Both the position numbers and the translations under genes were made by a program. Shown one piece after another: positions 1-6,450 of a DNA stretch of 9,946 nucleotides. Numbering within the stretch: position 1 is the stretch's first letter; every line of letters starts with the position of its first letter. A model generated the notes under the pieces. The model was not told the DNA's origin and did no database searches. It saw only the letters and a list, made by a program, of their open reading frames with translations. This DNA is from an uncultured Johnsonella sp. (GTDB lineage: Bacteria > Bacillota > Clostridia > Lachnospirales > Lachnospiraceae), in contig CAJPUK010000081.1 of NCBI GenBank assembly GCA_905373785.1, positions 1 through 9,946 on the forward strand, written 5' to 3'.

Positions 1-134
1 AATCAAGTATTATTGCAAAACCGAGTATTGTTATATTTTTACATATATATAAAGCAATATTAAAATGCATATAAGACCATCCTTACTAAGGTACTGACTA
101 AATAATATTTAAACCGGTGTATAAGTTCAGTGCA

Positions 135-887
135 CTAAAATAATACTAATACAAATAATACCAACAGCTCAAATATCTGTAATAAAAACCCAGACAGATC
201 TCCGGTAGTTCCTCCGAACTCCCGCTTAAACATATAACGGCAATAAAGAAAGGCCAAAAACTGTACTGCCAAGACTGTCAAGCCCATCTTTAACGATATG
301 TAAAGTGTGGCAGTTGCCGATAGTATATACATAACTATTATGCCTATTTTTGTTGTCGTCCTTGCACCGGCACTTACGAAGGTGGCTGCATATCCGCTTC
401 CTCTGGCATTTTCTATAGTCATAAGCGAATATATACTGTAGCAGCGGTTTTCTACAAAGCTAAGTGCAAATATTAAAATCTTGTCAAAATCATCTAATTT
501 ATCCGCAAATGCCGTATATAAAAGTAAATATATCGCTATTCCTATAGCAGCAAATGCGCCTACATGGCTGTCTTTTAATATTTGCACCTTTTTTTCTTTT
601 TCCGCATGGGAAGAAAGGGCATCTACAGTATCCATAAAACCGTCTATATGTATAGCTCCGGTATAAAAAATAGGAAATACCGTAATAAGTACTGCTCTCA
701 TTAGGTCTTCTATATCAAAAAAATCAAGTACTTTAATCAAAAGTACAAATAATATTGCTTCCACAAAGCCTACTATGGGAAATGCCATAAGAGCATACTT
801 CAAACTGTCGTCTTCCCACTTTGTAAAAGGCATGGGCAGCTTTGAGTACATACTGAAACTAAGTATCAAGGATTTAAAAAATATCAT
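135..887 (-). CDS. cobS: Adenosylcobinamide-GDP ribazoletransferase (cobalamin synthase) CobS
   Basis: CobS is the integral membrane enzyme that condenses adenosylcobinamide-GDP with alpha-ribazole (or its phosphate) to give adenosylcobalamin (phosphate), the last joining step of nucleotide-loop assembly. The 250-residue length is normal. Visible family motifs are GAIHIDGFMDTVDALSSH at about residues 77-94 (the acidic, presumably metal-binding segment), KDSHVGAFA at about 105-113, and FGGTTGDLSG at about 224-233, followed by a hydrophobic C-terminus. Several membrane helices are apparent (about 36-54, 62-77, 112-127, 183-198, 203-218, 237-250). The start ATG lies inside the end of cobU (14-base overlap, different frame), with a purine-rich GAGAGAAAAG just upstream, so translation is probably coupled to cobU. 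The gene ends in TAG; no convincing terminator lies in the 134 bases after it. Identification is firm. Confidence 0.95.
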   Translation of the reverse strand: MIFFKSLILSFSMYSKLPMPFTKWEDDSLKYALMAFPIVGFVEAILFVLLIKVLDFFDIEDLMRAVLITVFPIFYTGAIHIDGFMDTVDALSSHAEKEKKVQILKDSHVGAFAAIGIAIYLLLYTAFADKLDDFDKILIFALSFVENRCYSIYSLMTIENARGSGYAATFVSAGARTTTKIGIIVMYILSATATLYISLKMGLTVLAVQFLAFLYCRYMFKREFGGTTGDLSGFLLQIFELLVLFVLVLF

Positions 888-1398
888 CTTTTCTCTCGTA
901 AGGCAGTCCGTATATAACTTCTACGACTGCCTTTGCCTCTTTTGCTATTTCTCTTTGTATCTCTTTAAGTGCCTTTATATAAGCCTTGACCTCCAAACTA
1001 TGCTCGCCCTTATCCATAAATACATCATTCCCCACTATGATAAGTTCGCATACCTTTGAGTTAAGTTTTTTTATATCCGCACTTATTTTTTTTGCTACGC
1101 TATCCGCATCTACTGTCAAATCTTCTTTAAACATTTCATTGGCAAGCAGATTCGACATACATTCAAGAAGTACAAGTTCATTTTTCTCTACATCTGCATT
1201 GGCTACATCTGTAGGCATTTCTATGCTTCTGTCAAACTTGCCCTCTCGCATCTTTCTATGCTTTTTTACTTTTTTACGCCCTTCTTCATCATAGACTTTC
1301 ATAGTCGCAAGATAGGCTTTTTTACATTGATAAGCTTCTACCAGTTTTTCCGCATAGGCGGACTTCCCACTGCCTATACCTCCAAAAACCAATATCAT
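874..1398 (-). CDS. cobU: Adenosylcobinamide kinase / adenosylcobinamide-phosphate guanylyltransferase CobU
   Basis: CobU is a bifunctional cytoplasmic enzyme that phosphorylates adenosylcobinamide and then transfers GMP to it, giving the adenosylcobinamide-GDP used by CobS. The protein starts MILVFGGIGSGKS, with the family P-loop GGIGSGKS at residues 6-13. A conserved His in KKVKKHRKMR (residue 47) matches the position of the guanylylated histidine of studied CobU proteins (family knowledge). LLECMSNLLANEMF (about 77-90) fits the family LLDCLTxWLxN-type segment, and a GLP motif lies near the C-terminus. An ATG four codons upstream (1410) is possible, but its second codon forms part of GGAG, placed 6 bases before the ATG at 1398, so the shorter 174-residue form is chosen. 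The gene overlaps cobS by 14 bases. The region between it and cobT carries repeats but no riboswitch that I can recognise. Confidence 0.93.
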   Translation of the reverse strand: MILVFGGIGSGKSAYAEKLVEAYQCKKAYLATMKVYDEEGRKKVKKHRKMREGKFDRSIEMPTDVANADVEKNELVLLECMSNLLANEMFKEDLTVDADSVAKKISADIKKLNSKVCELIIVGNDVFMDKGEHSLEVKAYIKALKEIQREIAKEAKAVVEVIYGLPYERKDDIF

Positions 1399-1404
1399 AT
1401 TAAT

Positions 1405-1408
1405 CTCC
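1405..1408 (-). promoter_or_regulatory. Ribosome binding site deciding the cobU start
   Basis: GGAG followed by the 6-base spacer ATTAAT and then ATG. It overlaps the alternative upstream ATG at 1410, which itself has no purine-rich site at proper distance, so it favours initiation at 1398. Confidence 0.7.
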
Positions 1409-1538
1409 ATTCCGCTATTTGGTGTATCTTAAACAGCAGTGAAATGTACTGCACGCTATTCTTTGTTTCATCACTTGCTTACGCAATAAAGAGTATTTTA
1501 CTATTCTACATTTCCCTACTATTTGATTATATATAAAT

Positions 1539-1561
1539 AGCACTGAAACGCATTTCATGCT
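1539..1561. repeat. Small hairpin in the cobT-cobU intergenic region
   Basis: AGCA-C-TGAAA / TTTCA-TGCT form a 9-bp stem with one bulged base and a 4-base loop (CGCA). It directly abuts the left arm of the larger inverted repeat. A second small hairpin, GCAGT / ACTGC, lies at about 1435-1451. There is no T-run on either side, so these are not typical intrinsic terminators. The role is unknown. Confidence 0.6.
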
Positions 1562-1692
1562 AGTGTAGTGTATCATTGATATCCAGTCTTATTACTGCTT
1601 TGTTGATATATCGTAACACTATATAATAAAGAGAACTGAACTGTGATTTACTATTTTCGGTTTTAATTAAATATCAACGATACACTACACTA
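1561..1692. repeat. 132-bp segment bounded by 22-bp inverted repeats
   Basis: Bases 1561-1582 and 1671-1692 are reverse complements at 21 of 22 positions (start TAGTGTAGTGTATC on the left arm). The 88 bases between them are A+T rich with no coding potential. The right arm contains the TAG stop codon of cobT. The next bases on either side do not pair, so the arms are exactly 22 bp; I see no flanking target-site duplication. It could be a MITE-like or other dispersed non-coding repeat, or a long stem downstream of cobT acting on transcript processing or termination. Presence of the arms is certain; the interpretation is open. The whole 1399-1689 gap otherwise shows no gene. Confidence 0.75.
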
Positions 1693-2757
1693 TTCTCCCA
1701 TAGGCTCGTAAGCTTCTATGCCTATCTCGGCAAAGGACTCGGACTTCCTATATACATTATTTACCATGTCTATAAGCGGAAAAAGCATGGCAGTGCCGGT
1801 TCCCTCTCCAAGACCGAGGCTTGCATCTATCATAGGTCTTAAGCCAAGTTCCTGCATTATTTTAAGACTGCCCGGCTCCTTGCTGATATGTGAAGCTATC
1901 ATATAATCGGCTGTTTTAGGATTTAACCTGTAGGCTATAAGTGCCGCTACGGAAGATATCAGCCCGTCTATAACTATGGGGAGTTTGTAGATAGCCCCTC
2001 CAATAAACATACCGCACATTCCGGCTATATCAAAACCTCCGAGTTTCCTAAGCATATCAAGTTCATCTGTGAATGGAGAATGTTTTTTTATACCGAGTTT
2101 TATAACCTCTATTTTTCTTTGTATACCTTCCTTGGAAAGTCCCGCACCGGCTCCGGTAACAGTTTCAACTTCAAGACCCAGTAAAACAGATGCAAGGGCT
2201 GAAGAGGTGGTGGTATTCCCTATACCCATCTCACCTGTACCTATCATTTTGTACCCCTTATCTTTGGCGTCTTTTATCATGTCGATACCGGCAGTTATCG
2301 CCTGTATAAGCTCTTCTTCACTCATAGCCGCTTCATCAAGAAAGCTTTTAGTACCTTTTGCGACCTTTTTATCTACGATTCCCTCTTCGCTAAAGTCTTC
2401 AATTACGCCTATATCTACCGGAATAACATCCGTATCGGTATAGCTTGAGAGTATATTGACAGTGGTAGTCTTTCTTGCAAAGTTTCTTGTAACAACTGCC
2501 GTTACACTGCTGTCGGTTTGGGAAACGCCTTCTTTGACTACACCGTTATCGGCACACATAACTATAACGCATTTTTTTGAGATATCTACATCCGGCTTTC
2601 CTTGCATGGCAGCCAGTTTTGCTATTAAGTTCTCAAACTCTCCAAGCCCTTTTATGGGCTTTGCCATATTGTTGAATCTTTCCAACACTTCTTTTTTTGT
2701 TGCTTTATCACTTGCTTCTATCTTAGATATAAGATTTAATAAATCATTTCTATTCAT
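1690..2757 (-). CDS. cobT: Nicotinate-nucleotide--dimethylbenzimidazole phosphoribosyltransferase CobT
   Basis: CobT transfers the ribose phosphate of nicotinate mononucleotide to the lower-ligand base (typically 5,6-dimethylbenzimidazole), giving alpha-ribazole phosphate for CobS. The 355-residue length is normal. Diagnostic segments are ADNGVVKEGVSQ (about 69-80), GTGEMGIGNTTTSSA (about 173-187), GGFDIAGMCGM (about 240-250) and LGLGEGTG (about 314-321), whose Glu318 matches the catalytic glutamate of the family. The ATG is preceded by AAGGA about 13 bases away, a rather long spacing. The gene starts 39 bp after the end of the BREX remnant on the same strand; no terminator separates them and no promoter or cobalamin riboswitch is recognisable in that short gap, so transcription may start within or before the remnant. 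Its stop codon lies in the right arm of an inverted repeat. Confidence 0.96.
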   Translation of the reverse strand: MNRNDLLNLISKIEASDKATKKEVLERFNNMAKPIKGLGEFENLIAKLAAMQGKPDVDISKKCVIVMCADNGVVKEGVSQTDSSVTAVVTRNFARKTTTVNILSSYTDTDVIPVDIGVIEDFSEEGIVDKKVAKGTKSFLDEAAMSEEELIQAITAGIDMIKDAKDKGYKMIGTGEMGIGNTTTSSALASVLLGLEVETVTGAGAGLSKEGIQRKIEVIKLGIKKHSPFTDELDMLRKLGGFDIAGMCGMFIGGAIYKLPIVIDGLISSVAALIAYRLNPKTADYMIASHISKEPGSLKIMQELGLRPMIDASLGLGEGTGTAMLFPLIDMVNNVYRKSESFAEIGIEAYEPMGE

Positions 2758-2796
2758 AATAATGCTTTTGTCCTTACTATTTATTTATAAACCGTC

Positions 2797-3879
2797 TTAA
2801 AAACCGAATCCATAATCATCCATAAAAGTCAGATCCATAATTACAGGATGACGAAAACTTTCCATACCTGTACTATCATCATAGACTACAAGATAATATT
2901 TCTTATCTTTATCGTATTTCTTATCCTTAAACCTGAATTTCATACGAAAGATTCTTTTTAGTGTATCACTTTCCCTACTATCTGCAAAGAAACTTGCCTC
3001 ATCGGAAATTTTCTCGTTGTCCTCTGAAATAAAGAAAATCTTATATGTCGCTGCCTTTACTATATCACTGACCGGCTCTGATTGAATAAAGTCAAGTGCC
3101 GTAATCTTGTTGGTAATCTTTTGAATCATGCTTACCAGGGCTATTTGGGCATTCTTTGTATCCATATGACCACGCTCCATCTTGATATCCAGTACAGGTA
3201 CAAGCATTTCCTGTGGAGATGAGCCGCCATGGACAAAGTTCTGTCCTCCACCTGCCAGCCTAAATACATTAGTACTGATTGGAAATAAATGTATTTCTTT
3301 CAGTTGAGCAAATTCATAATAAAATTTTCTATATTCCCTGTCAATCTTATAATTAGATCCTATATACTGTGCTAAGATAGAAGCAAGGCCATCAGGACTT
3401 TTATAAGCTGTACTTGACACGATATGGTAAGCACTGCCAAGCAGACGATATGCCCGTCCCGTTCTTTTGCCAAAATGCGTCTTTTAACGCATTTTAGCAA
3501 TATCGGGAATAGTCTTACCATCAAGCTTTGCTCCTATATATTCTGCCAGCAAACGCTCTACTATCCACTTGACCAAAATCCGATCAATGCAAATAAAGGT
3601 ATCACAGTTTAACAGTTCCTCCGGCAGATAATCCTTAAATACGCTTATTGCCTCTAACTTAGCTGCTACCAAATCAGAAAATTCATCATACTTATCCCTG
3701 TATAATATATTGTTCTTCATGCTATCCATAAATGCTATAACATTGCCGGATCTATAAGAAACAAAAGGCTGCCAGTCCTTAGGCAATTTAGATGAAATCT
3801 GCTTTGCCGTATAGCTTACAAAAAGTGTAAGCACAAAACTCTCCAATGTCAGCTTCTCATCCTTATATCCAAAATTTAA
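2797..3879 (-). pseudogene. pglZ: pglZ remnant (BREX phosphatase-like protein), internally deleted, with nonsense codon
   Basis: This is the middle and C-terminal part of a BREX type 1 PglZ, the alkaline-phosphatase-superfamily protein of that phage-defence system. The upstream portion (3484 to about 3879) encodes PglZ-typical text such as WQPFVSYRSGNVIAFMDSM and CDTFICIDRILVKWIVERLL. It is interrupted by an in-frame TAA at 3484-3486, after which the same frame continues (KTHFGKR, AYHIV, IDREYRKFYY) to about 3300. There the text jumps to the C-terminal region, RLAGGGQNFVHGGSSPQEML and MERGHMDTKNAQIALVSM, ending GFGF. The intervening phosphatase core, including the expected nucleophile and metal-binding segments, is missing; only the C-terminal HGGSSPQE segment is left. 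The N-terminal few hundred residues are also missing because the gene is joined to brxA. Assignment rests on remembered family text, not a database search. It cannot encode a working PglZ. Confidence 0.85.
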
Positions 3880-4050
3880 GATTTGCTTTGAACGCAGTGT
3901 TGTAGGCGCAGCAAATATATTCTCATTTTTATTGATCTTTTTTATTTCATCTAAAGATTTCCCTTCTGCAAGAAGTCTGACAACTTTTCAGAATTCCATA
4001 AACCAGAAGGACATCTTAACAGTACCGGCACTGTAAGCCTTCCTCTTCAT
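3880..4050 (-). pseudogene. brxA: brxA 5' remnant (DUF1819), fused to pglZ, with nonsense codon
   Basis: Reading from the ATG at 4050 gives MKRKAYSAGTVKMSFWFMEF, then an in-frame TGA (3988-3990, codon 21), then KVVRLLAEGKSLDEIKKIN and ENIFAAPTTLRSKQI. The SAGxxKMxFWFxEF start followed by LLxEGKSxxEIK is characteristic of BrxA, the small first protein of BREX type 1 loci. TGA probably replaced an Arg codon (for example CGA). At about codon 57-60 (3870-3885) the BrxA text ends and PglZ text (FGYKDEKLTLESF) begins in the same frame. A full BrxA is about 200 residues, so roughly three quarters is lost. GGGAG lies 8 bases before the ATG, so the old ribosome site survives. Confidence 0.82.
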
Positions 4051-4086
4051 ATATTTTGATCTCCCTTTGATTTTAACGATTTAGCT

Positions 4087-4102
4087 GTCCTATTATCAGG
4101 AC
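4087..4102. promoter_or_regulatory. Palindrome in the leader of the BREX remnant
   Basis: GTCCT-ATTATC-AGGAC forms a 5-bp inverted repeat about 40 bases upstream of the brxA start; a further AGCTG/CAGCT pair brackets it more loosely. It could be a regulator-binding site or a leader hairpin of the former BREX operon. Only the symmetry is seen; the role is a guess. The rest of 4103-4320 is A+T-rich DNA with no gene or confident promoter. Confidence 0.3.
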
Positions 4103-4324
4103 TCGCATACGGAATCAGCTCTAAATGTATAAGTTTATCGCACAATAAAAGAATAATAACACCTTTGGCTGTAAAAAGGAATCGGTTTTTGATTTAAATT
4201 AGTTTCTAAGCTTATCTCTTTCACAATCAATCTCATAGGTCGAGTTAATTATATATAAAAATTCATAATTGGTTCAAACAGCTATCATATATGCCTTCAC
4301 TAAAACACGATATCAAACTTCTAT

Positions 4325-4364
4325 ACAAAAAAACCGCAGAAACATCGAATTTCTACGGTTTTCC
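4325..4364 (-). terminator. Intrinsic terminator of the rplM-rpsI operon
   Basis: On the minus strand AAACCGTAGAAA pairs with TTTCTGCGGTTT (12 pairs including one G-T) around a 7-base loop, and the stem runs straight into a T-run. It starts about 20 bases after the rpsI stop codon. The opposite strand has a matching A-tract and shorter T-tract, so it may also work weakly the other way. Confidence 0.9.
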
Positions 4365-4382
4365 ATATTCTGTATATTCTGA

Positions 4383-4775
4383 TTATCTCTTTGAGAACTG
4401 TGGTGCTCTACGAGCTGACTTAAGTCCGTATTTCTTACGCTCTTTCATTCTAGGATCTCTTGTGAGATATCCTGCCTTCTTAAGAGTCGGTCTGTACTCA
4501 GCATCAGCTTTCAATAAAGCTCTTGCTATACCATGTCTTATAGCACCTGCCTGTCCTGTAAATCCGCCACCATGCACATTTACAAGTACATCAAACTTAT
4601 TAAGCGTATCTGTAGCTGTTAAAGGCTGACGCACAACTACTTTAAGTGTTTCCAATCCCAAATAGTTATCTATATCTCTTTTATTTATAGTAATCTTACC
4701 GTTACCAGGTACAAGATATACTCTAGCTATAGACTTTTTTCTTCTTCCAGTTCCGTAAAATTTATCATTAGCCAT
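4383..4775 (-). CDS. rpsI: 30S ribosomal protein S9
   Basis: S9 is a small-subunit protein whose C-terminal tail reaches toward the P-site tRNA. The 130-residue length is standard. Typical features are the N-terminal YGTGRRKKSIARV, the GGGFTGQAGAIRHGIARAL segment in the middle, the basic LTRDPRMKERKKYGLKSARR stretch, and the invariant C-terminal SKR. AAGGAG lies about 9 bases before the ATG. The gene follows rplM by 27 bases and is followed by a strong terminator, so the two form a closed operon. Confidence 0.98.
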   Translation of the reverse strand: MANDKFYGTGRRKKSIARVYLVPGNGKITINKRDIDNYLGLETLKVVVRQPLTATDTLNKFDVLVNVHGGGFTGQAGAIRHGIARALLKADAEYRPTLKKAGYLTRDPRMKERKKYGLKSARRAPQFSKR

Positions 4776-4802
4776 TGATTTACTCTCCTTTTCTACCTCT
4801 CA

Positions 4803-5237
4803 TTAACCCTTTATAGTCATAACTTCCGGTTTCTGAGCTGCGTGATTATGTTCAGGACCTGCATATACATGAAGCTTTGTATACATTTTTCTTCCAAGCG
4901 GTCCCTTTGGCAGCATACCCTTAACAGCAAATTCTATAACTCTTTCAGGCTTCTTAGCTAAAAGTTCCTTTAATGTAGTTTCCTTCATACCGCCTACATA
5001 ATCTGAATGATGGTAATAAATCTTCTGATCCAGTTTCTTACCGCTAACCTTTATCTTATCAGCATTAACAACAATCACATAATCTCCACAGTCAACATGT
5101 GGTGTAAAACAAGTCTTATTCTTGCCTCTTAATACACTTGCCACCTCTGATGAAAGGCGTCCTAAAGTGCAACCTGTAGCATCAACAACATACCATTTTC
5201 TGTCGAGCTTATCAGGATTAGCCATAAATGTATTCAT
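4803..5237 (-). CDS. rplM: 50S ribosomal protein L13
   Basis: L13 is an early-assembly large-subunit protein. Family text includes RKWYVVDATGCTLGRLSSEVASVLRGKNK, the GDYVIVVNADKIKVSGKK segment, YYHHSDYVGGMK, and MLPKGPLGRKMYTKLHVYAGPEHNH near the C-terminus; length is about 144 residues. Two ATGs are adjacent (5240 and 5237). GGAGG at 5244-5248 is only 3 bases from the first but 6 bases from the second, so the second is chosen; using the first would add one Met. The gene is first in the rplM-rpsI operon and is preceded by a structured leader and strong promoter. Confidence 0.97.
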   Translation of the reverse strand: MNTFMANPDKLDRKWYVVDATGCTLGRLSSEVASVLRGKNKTCFTPHVDCGDYVIVVNADKIKVSGKKLDQKIYYHHSDYVGGMKETTLKELLAKKPERVIEFAVKGMLPKGPLGRKMYTKLHVYAGPEHNHAAQKPEVMTIKG

Positions 5238-5280
5238 CATAGTCCTCCATTACAATATCAATCAATACTTAATTAAATAA

Positions 5281-5400
5281 TTTATTTTATAGACAAATGC
5301 TTTCCGGGGCATTGGAATAAGCATCAATCGCTAATATAAACGGGGTTCACCCATAACCGGCAGATACTAAGCCTGCCGACAGCTCACTTTAAAAGTGGGC
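5281..5400 (-). promoter_or_regulatory. Structured rplM leader RNA, candidate L13 autoregulatory leader
   Basis: The transcript from the rplM promoter would have a 5' UTR of about 190 nt. It contains consecutive stems: GC-C-CACTTT/AAAGTG-A-GC (5382-5400), CGGCAG/CTGCCG with a 9-base loop (5358-5378), GGG-TGAA-CCC (5343-5352), and AATGC/GCATT with loop CCCGGAAA (5296-5313). No U-run follows, so transcription attenuation is not obvious. Leaders upstream of rplM-rpsI in Firmicutes are known as the L13 leader family, thought to bind the operon's own protein. Membership is inferred from location and structure, not a covariance search. Confidence 0.6.
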
Positions 5401-5433
5401 ATAAAAAATAAGTCATCTCTGACACTTCGATAT

Positions 5434-5463
5434 ATTATATACTTGCTTTAGAAGGCTTGTCAA
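5434..5463 (-). promoter_or_regulatory. Promoter of rplM-rpsI
   Basis: A perfect TTGACA (5458-5463) and perfect TATAAT (5434-5439) are separated by 18 bases on the minus strand. The start of transcription would be near 5427, giving the long leader described above. The strong sigma-A-type match suits ribosomal protein genes. Confidence 0.88.
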
Positions 5464-5579
5464 GTGACTTTTAGAGTAGTGAAGTGAAAAGTTTATTTCC
5501 ACTGTGAAGGGCAGAGTGGATTTTAGTCTTACACCTATTTTTGCTTCTTAAAATGTTGTATTTAGTATTACACAGTTTT

Positions 5580-5608
5580 TTGACAGTTCGGTAATAAAAA
5601 ATTACTTT
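5580..5608 (+). promoter_or_regulatory. Possible promoter for the 198-residue membrane protein gene
   Basis: TTGACA (5580-5585), 17-base spacer, TACTTT (5603-5608). The -35 is perfect; the -10 keeps only the first, second and last consensus bases. Other TATAAT-like hexamers (5616-5621, 5656-5661) lack a -35 at proper distance. The remaining DNA between 5464 and 5735 is A+T rich without a gene. Confidence 0.35.
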
Positions 5609-5735
5609 ATATATTTATAATGTTATAGTTTAAGAAGTTATGTATTTTGTTTTGTTATAATATTTCATAAAGTATTTATTTGTAACTTCAACCTTCTGTT
5701 ATGATGTATTGAGCACAGCTATGAAAGGAATATAT

Positions 5736-6332
5736 ATGGAGCCTTCGAAGTCTTTAACATTCAAATACAATGCATTTACTCCTGCTTTTAGGCGCAGGAC
5801 ATTTTTACTTGGTACATTACTTATTTTGATGTTTTGGATCTTAGTATCTAATAGCGGAAGTAATCTGCACTTTACCTTCTCCAATTCACTAACAGTGATT
5901 TCATATATTGCAGATTACATAGATTCTACACTTGGTGCGCTTATGTCGCTTCTTGTAGCTTACATATTGAAAATTTATATAATGATACTACTTCCTCCAC
6001 AACTTTTACTGCTTTTCTTTAATTTATATGACAAATCCGCCAAAGCGGACTTTTATGAAAATCATGTGGTATTAAGCTATGGCAATAAAGAGGTTAGACT
6101 TGATCAAGATAAAGTTGCTATAAACCTTATTATCAAAAACCAAAGCAGCTTATCTTGCATTATATATACACCTGATACGGATATTGCTTTTTTATCCTCT
6201 AAAATAGAAAACAAAAAACTTATAATAGACTATGAGGAGAGTTCTCTTTACTGTGCAATGAAAGAAGTCAAGGAGTTTCTTTGTCCTACAATAGAAGAAT
6301 CCGAGTGTGCCTCTGATGGAGCAGGCTCTTAA
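5736..6332 (+). CDS. Hypothetical membrane protein with a C-terminal soluble domain (YcxB-like in layout)
   Basis: I do not recognise this 198-residue protein with confidence. A short basic N-terminus (about 1-22, with RRR) is followed by a hydrophobic helix at about 23-37, an outside or loop segment, a long hydrophobic stretch at about 64-97 that may hold one or two helices, and a soluble C-terminal part (about 100-185) containing ADFYENHVVLSYGNKEVRL and alternating beta-type segments. That layout, two helices then a small beta-rich domain starting FYEN.V, recalls YcxB-like or bacterial PH-like membrane proteins; this is weak inference. The ATG at 5736 is chosen because AAAGGA sits 6 bases before it; in-frame TTG (5709) and ATG (5721) upstream lack such a site. 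It is divergent from rplM and converges on the next gene through a shared hairpin. Confidence 0.75.
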   Translation: MEPSKSLTFKYNAFTPAFRRRTFLLGTLLILMFWILVSNSGSNLHFTFSNSLTVISYIADYIDSTLGALMSLLVAYILKIYIMILLPPQLLLLFFNLYDKSAKADFYENHVVLSYGNKEVRLDQDKVAINLIIKNQSSLSCIIYTPDTDIAFLSSKIENKKLIIDYEESSLYCAMKEVKEFLCPTIEESECASDGAGS

Positions 6333-6415
6333 AAAAGCAACATTCAATGCAACAACCATCAATACTTAGATTATAAATCTAACTTTTAAGGTCGTACATT
6401 GACGGTTGCTTTTTT
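6331..6415. terminator. Large bidirectional terminator between convergent genes
   Basis: AAAAAAGCAAC (6331-6341) pairs perfectly with GTTGCTTTTTT (6405-6415); after a 2x2 internal loop TCAATG (6344-6349) pairs with CATTGA (6397-6402); the loop holds a further perfect hairpin TTAGATT/AATCTAA (6366-6382). The A-tract on one side and T-tract on the other allow termination in both directions, suiting the convergent genes ending at 6332 and 6451. The structure begins within the stop codon of the plus-strand gene. The 3' arm could also pair with CAACCATCAAT (6352-6362), making competing folds possible. Confidence 0.85.
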
Positions 6416-6450
6416 GTTAAGTCTGAGTTTATTAGTTTACTGCTACGCTC

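Noticed and set aside
1..134. Terminator after cobS
   Set aside because: Only a tiny CCTTA/TAAGG pairing without a T-run is present; not convincing.
1399..1689. Cobalamin riboswitch upstream of cobU
   Set aside because: No B12-box-like sequence is recognisable and the region is A+T rich with simple hairpins only.
1561..1692. Insertion sequence
   Set aside because: The segment between the inverted repeats is only 88 bp and has no transposase frame or visible target duplication, so at most a non-autonomous repeat.
2069..2443. Plus-strand open frames inside cobT and the other minus-strand genes
   Set aside because: They lie opposite well-recognised coding sequences, lack ribosome sites and show no family-like text; they are antisense shadows.
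2797..3846. Two separate hypothetical genes (3484-3846 and 2797-3420)
   Set aside because: They are in the same frame, separated by one stop codon and continuous PglZ-like text, and start only at TTG and GTG without ribosome sites. They are pieces of one pseudogene.
5498..5520. TCCACT/AGTGGA hairpin as a terminator
   Set aside because: Six pairs with an 11-base loop and only four T after it; no gene ends nearby on either strand.
5709..5735. Upstream TTG (5709) or ATG (5721) start for the plus-strand membrane protein
   Set aside because: No purine-rich site at suitable distance; AAAGGA with 6-base spacing clearly serves the ATG at 5736.
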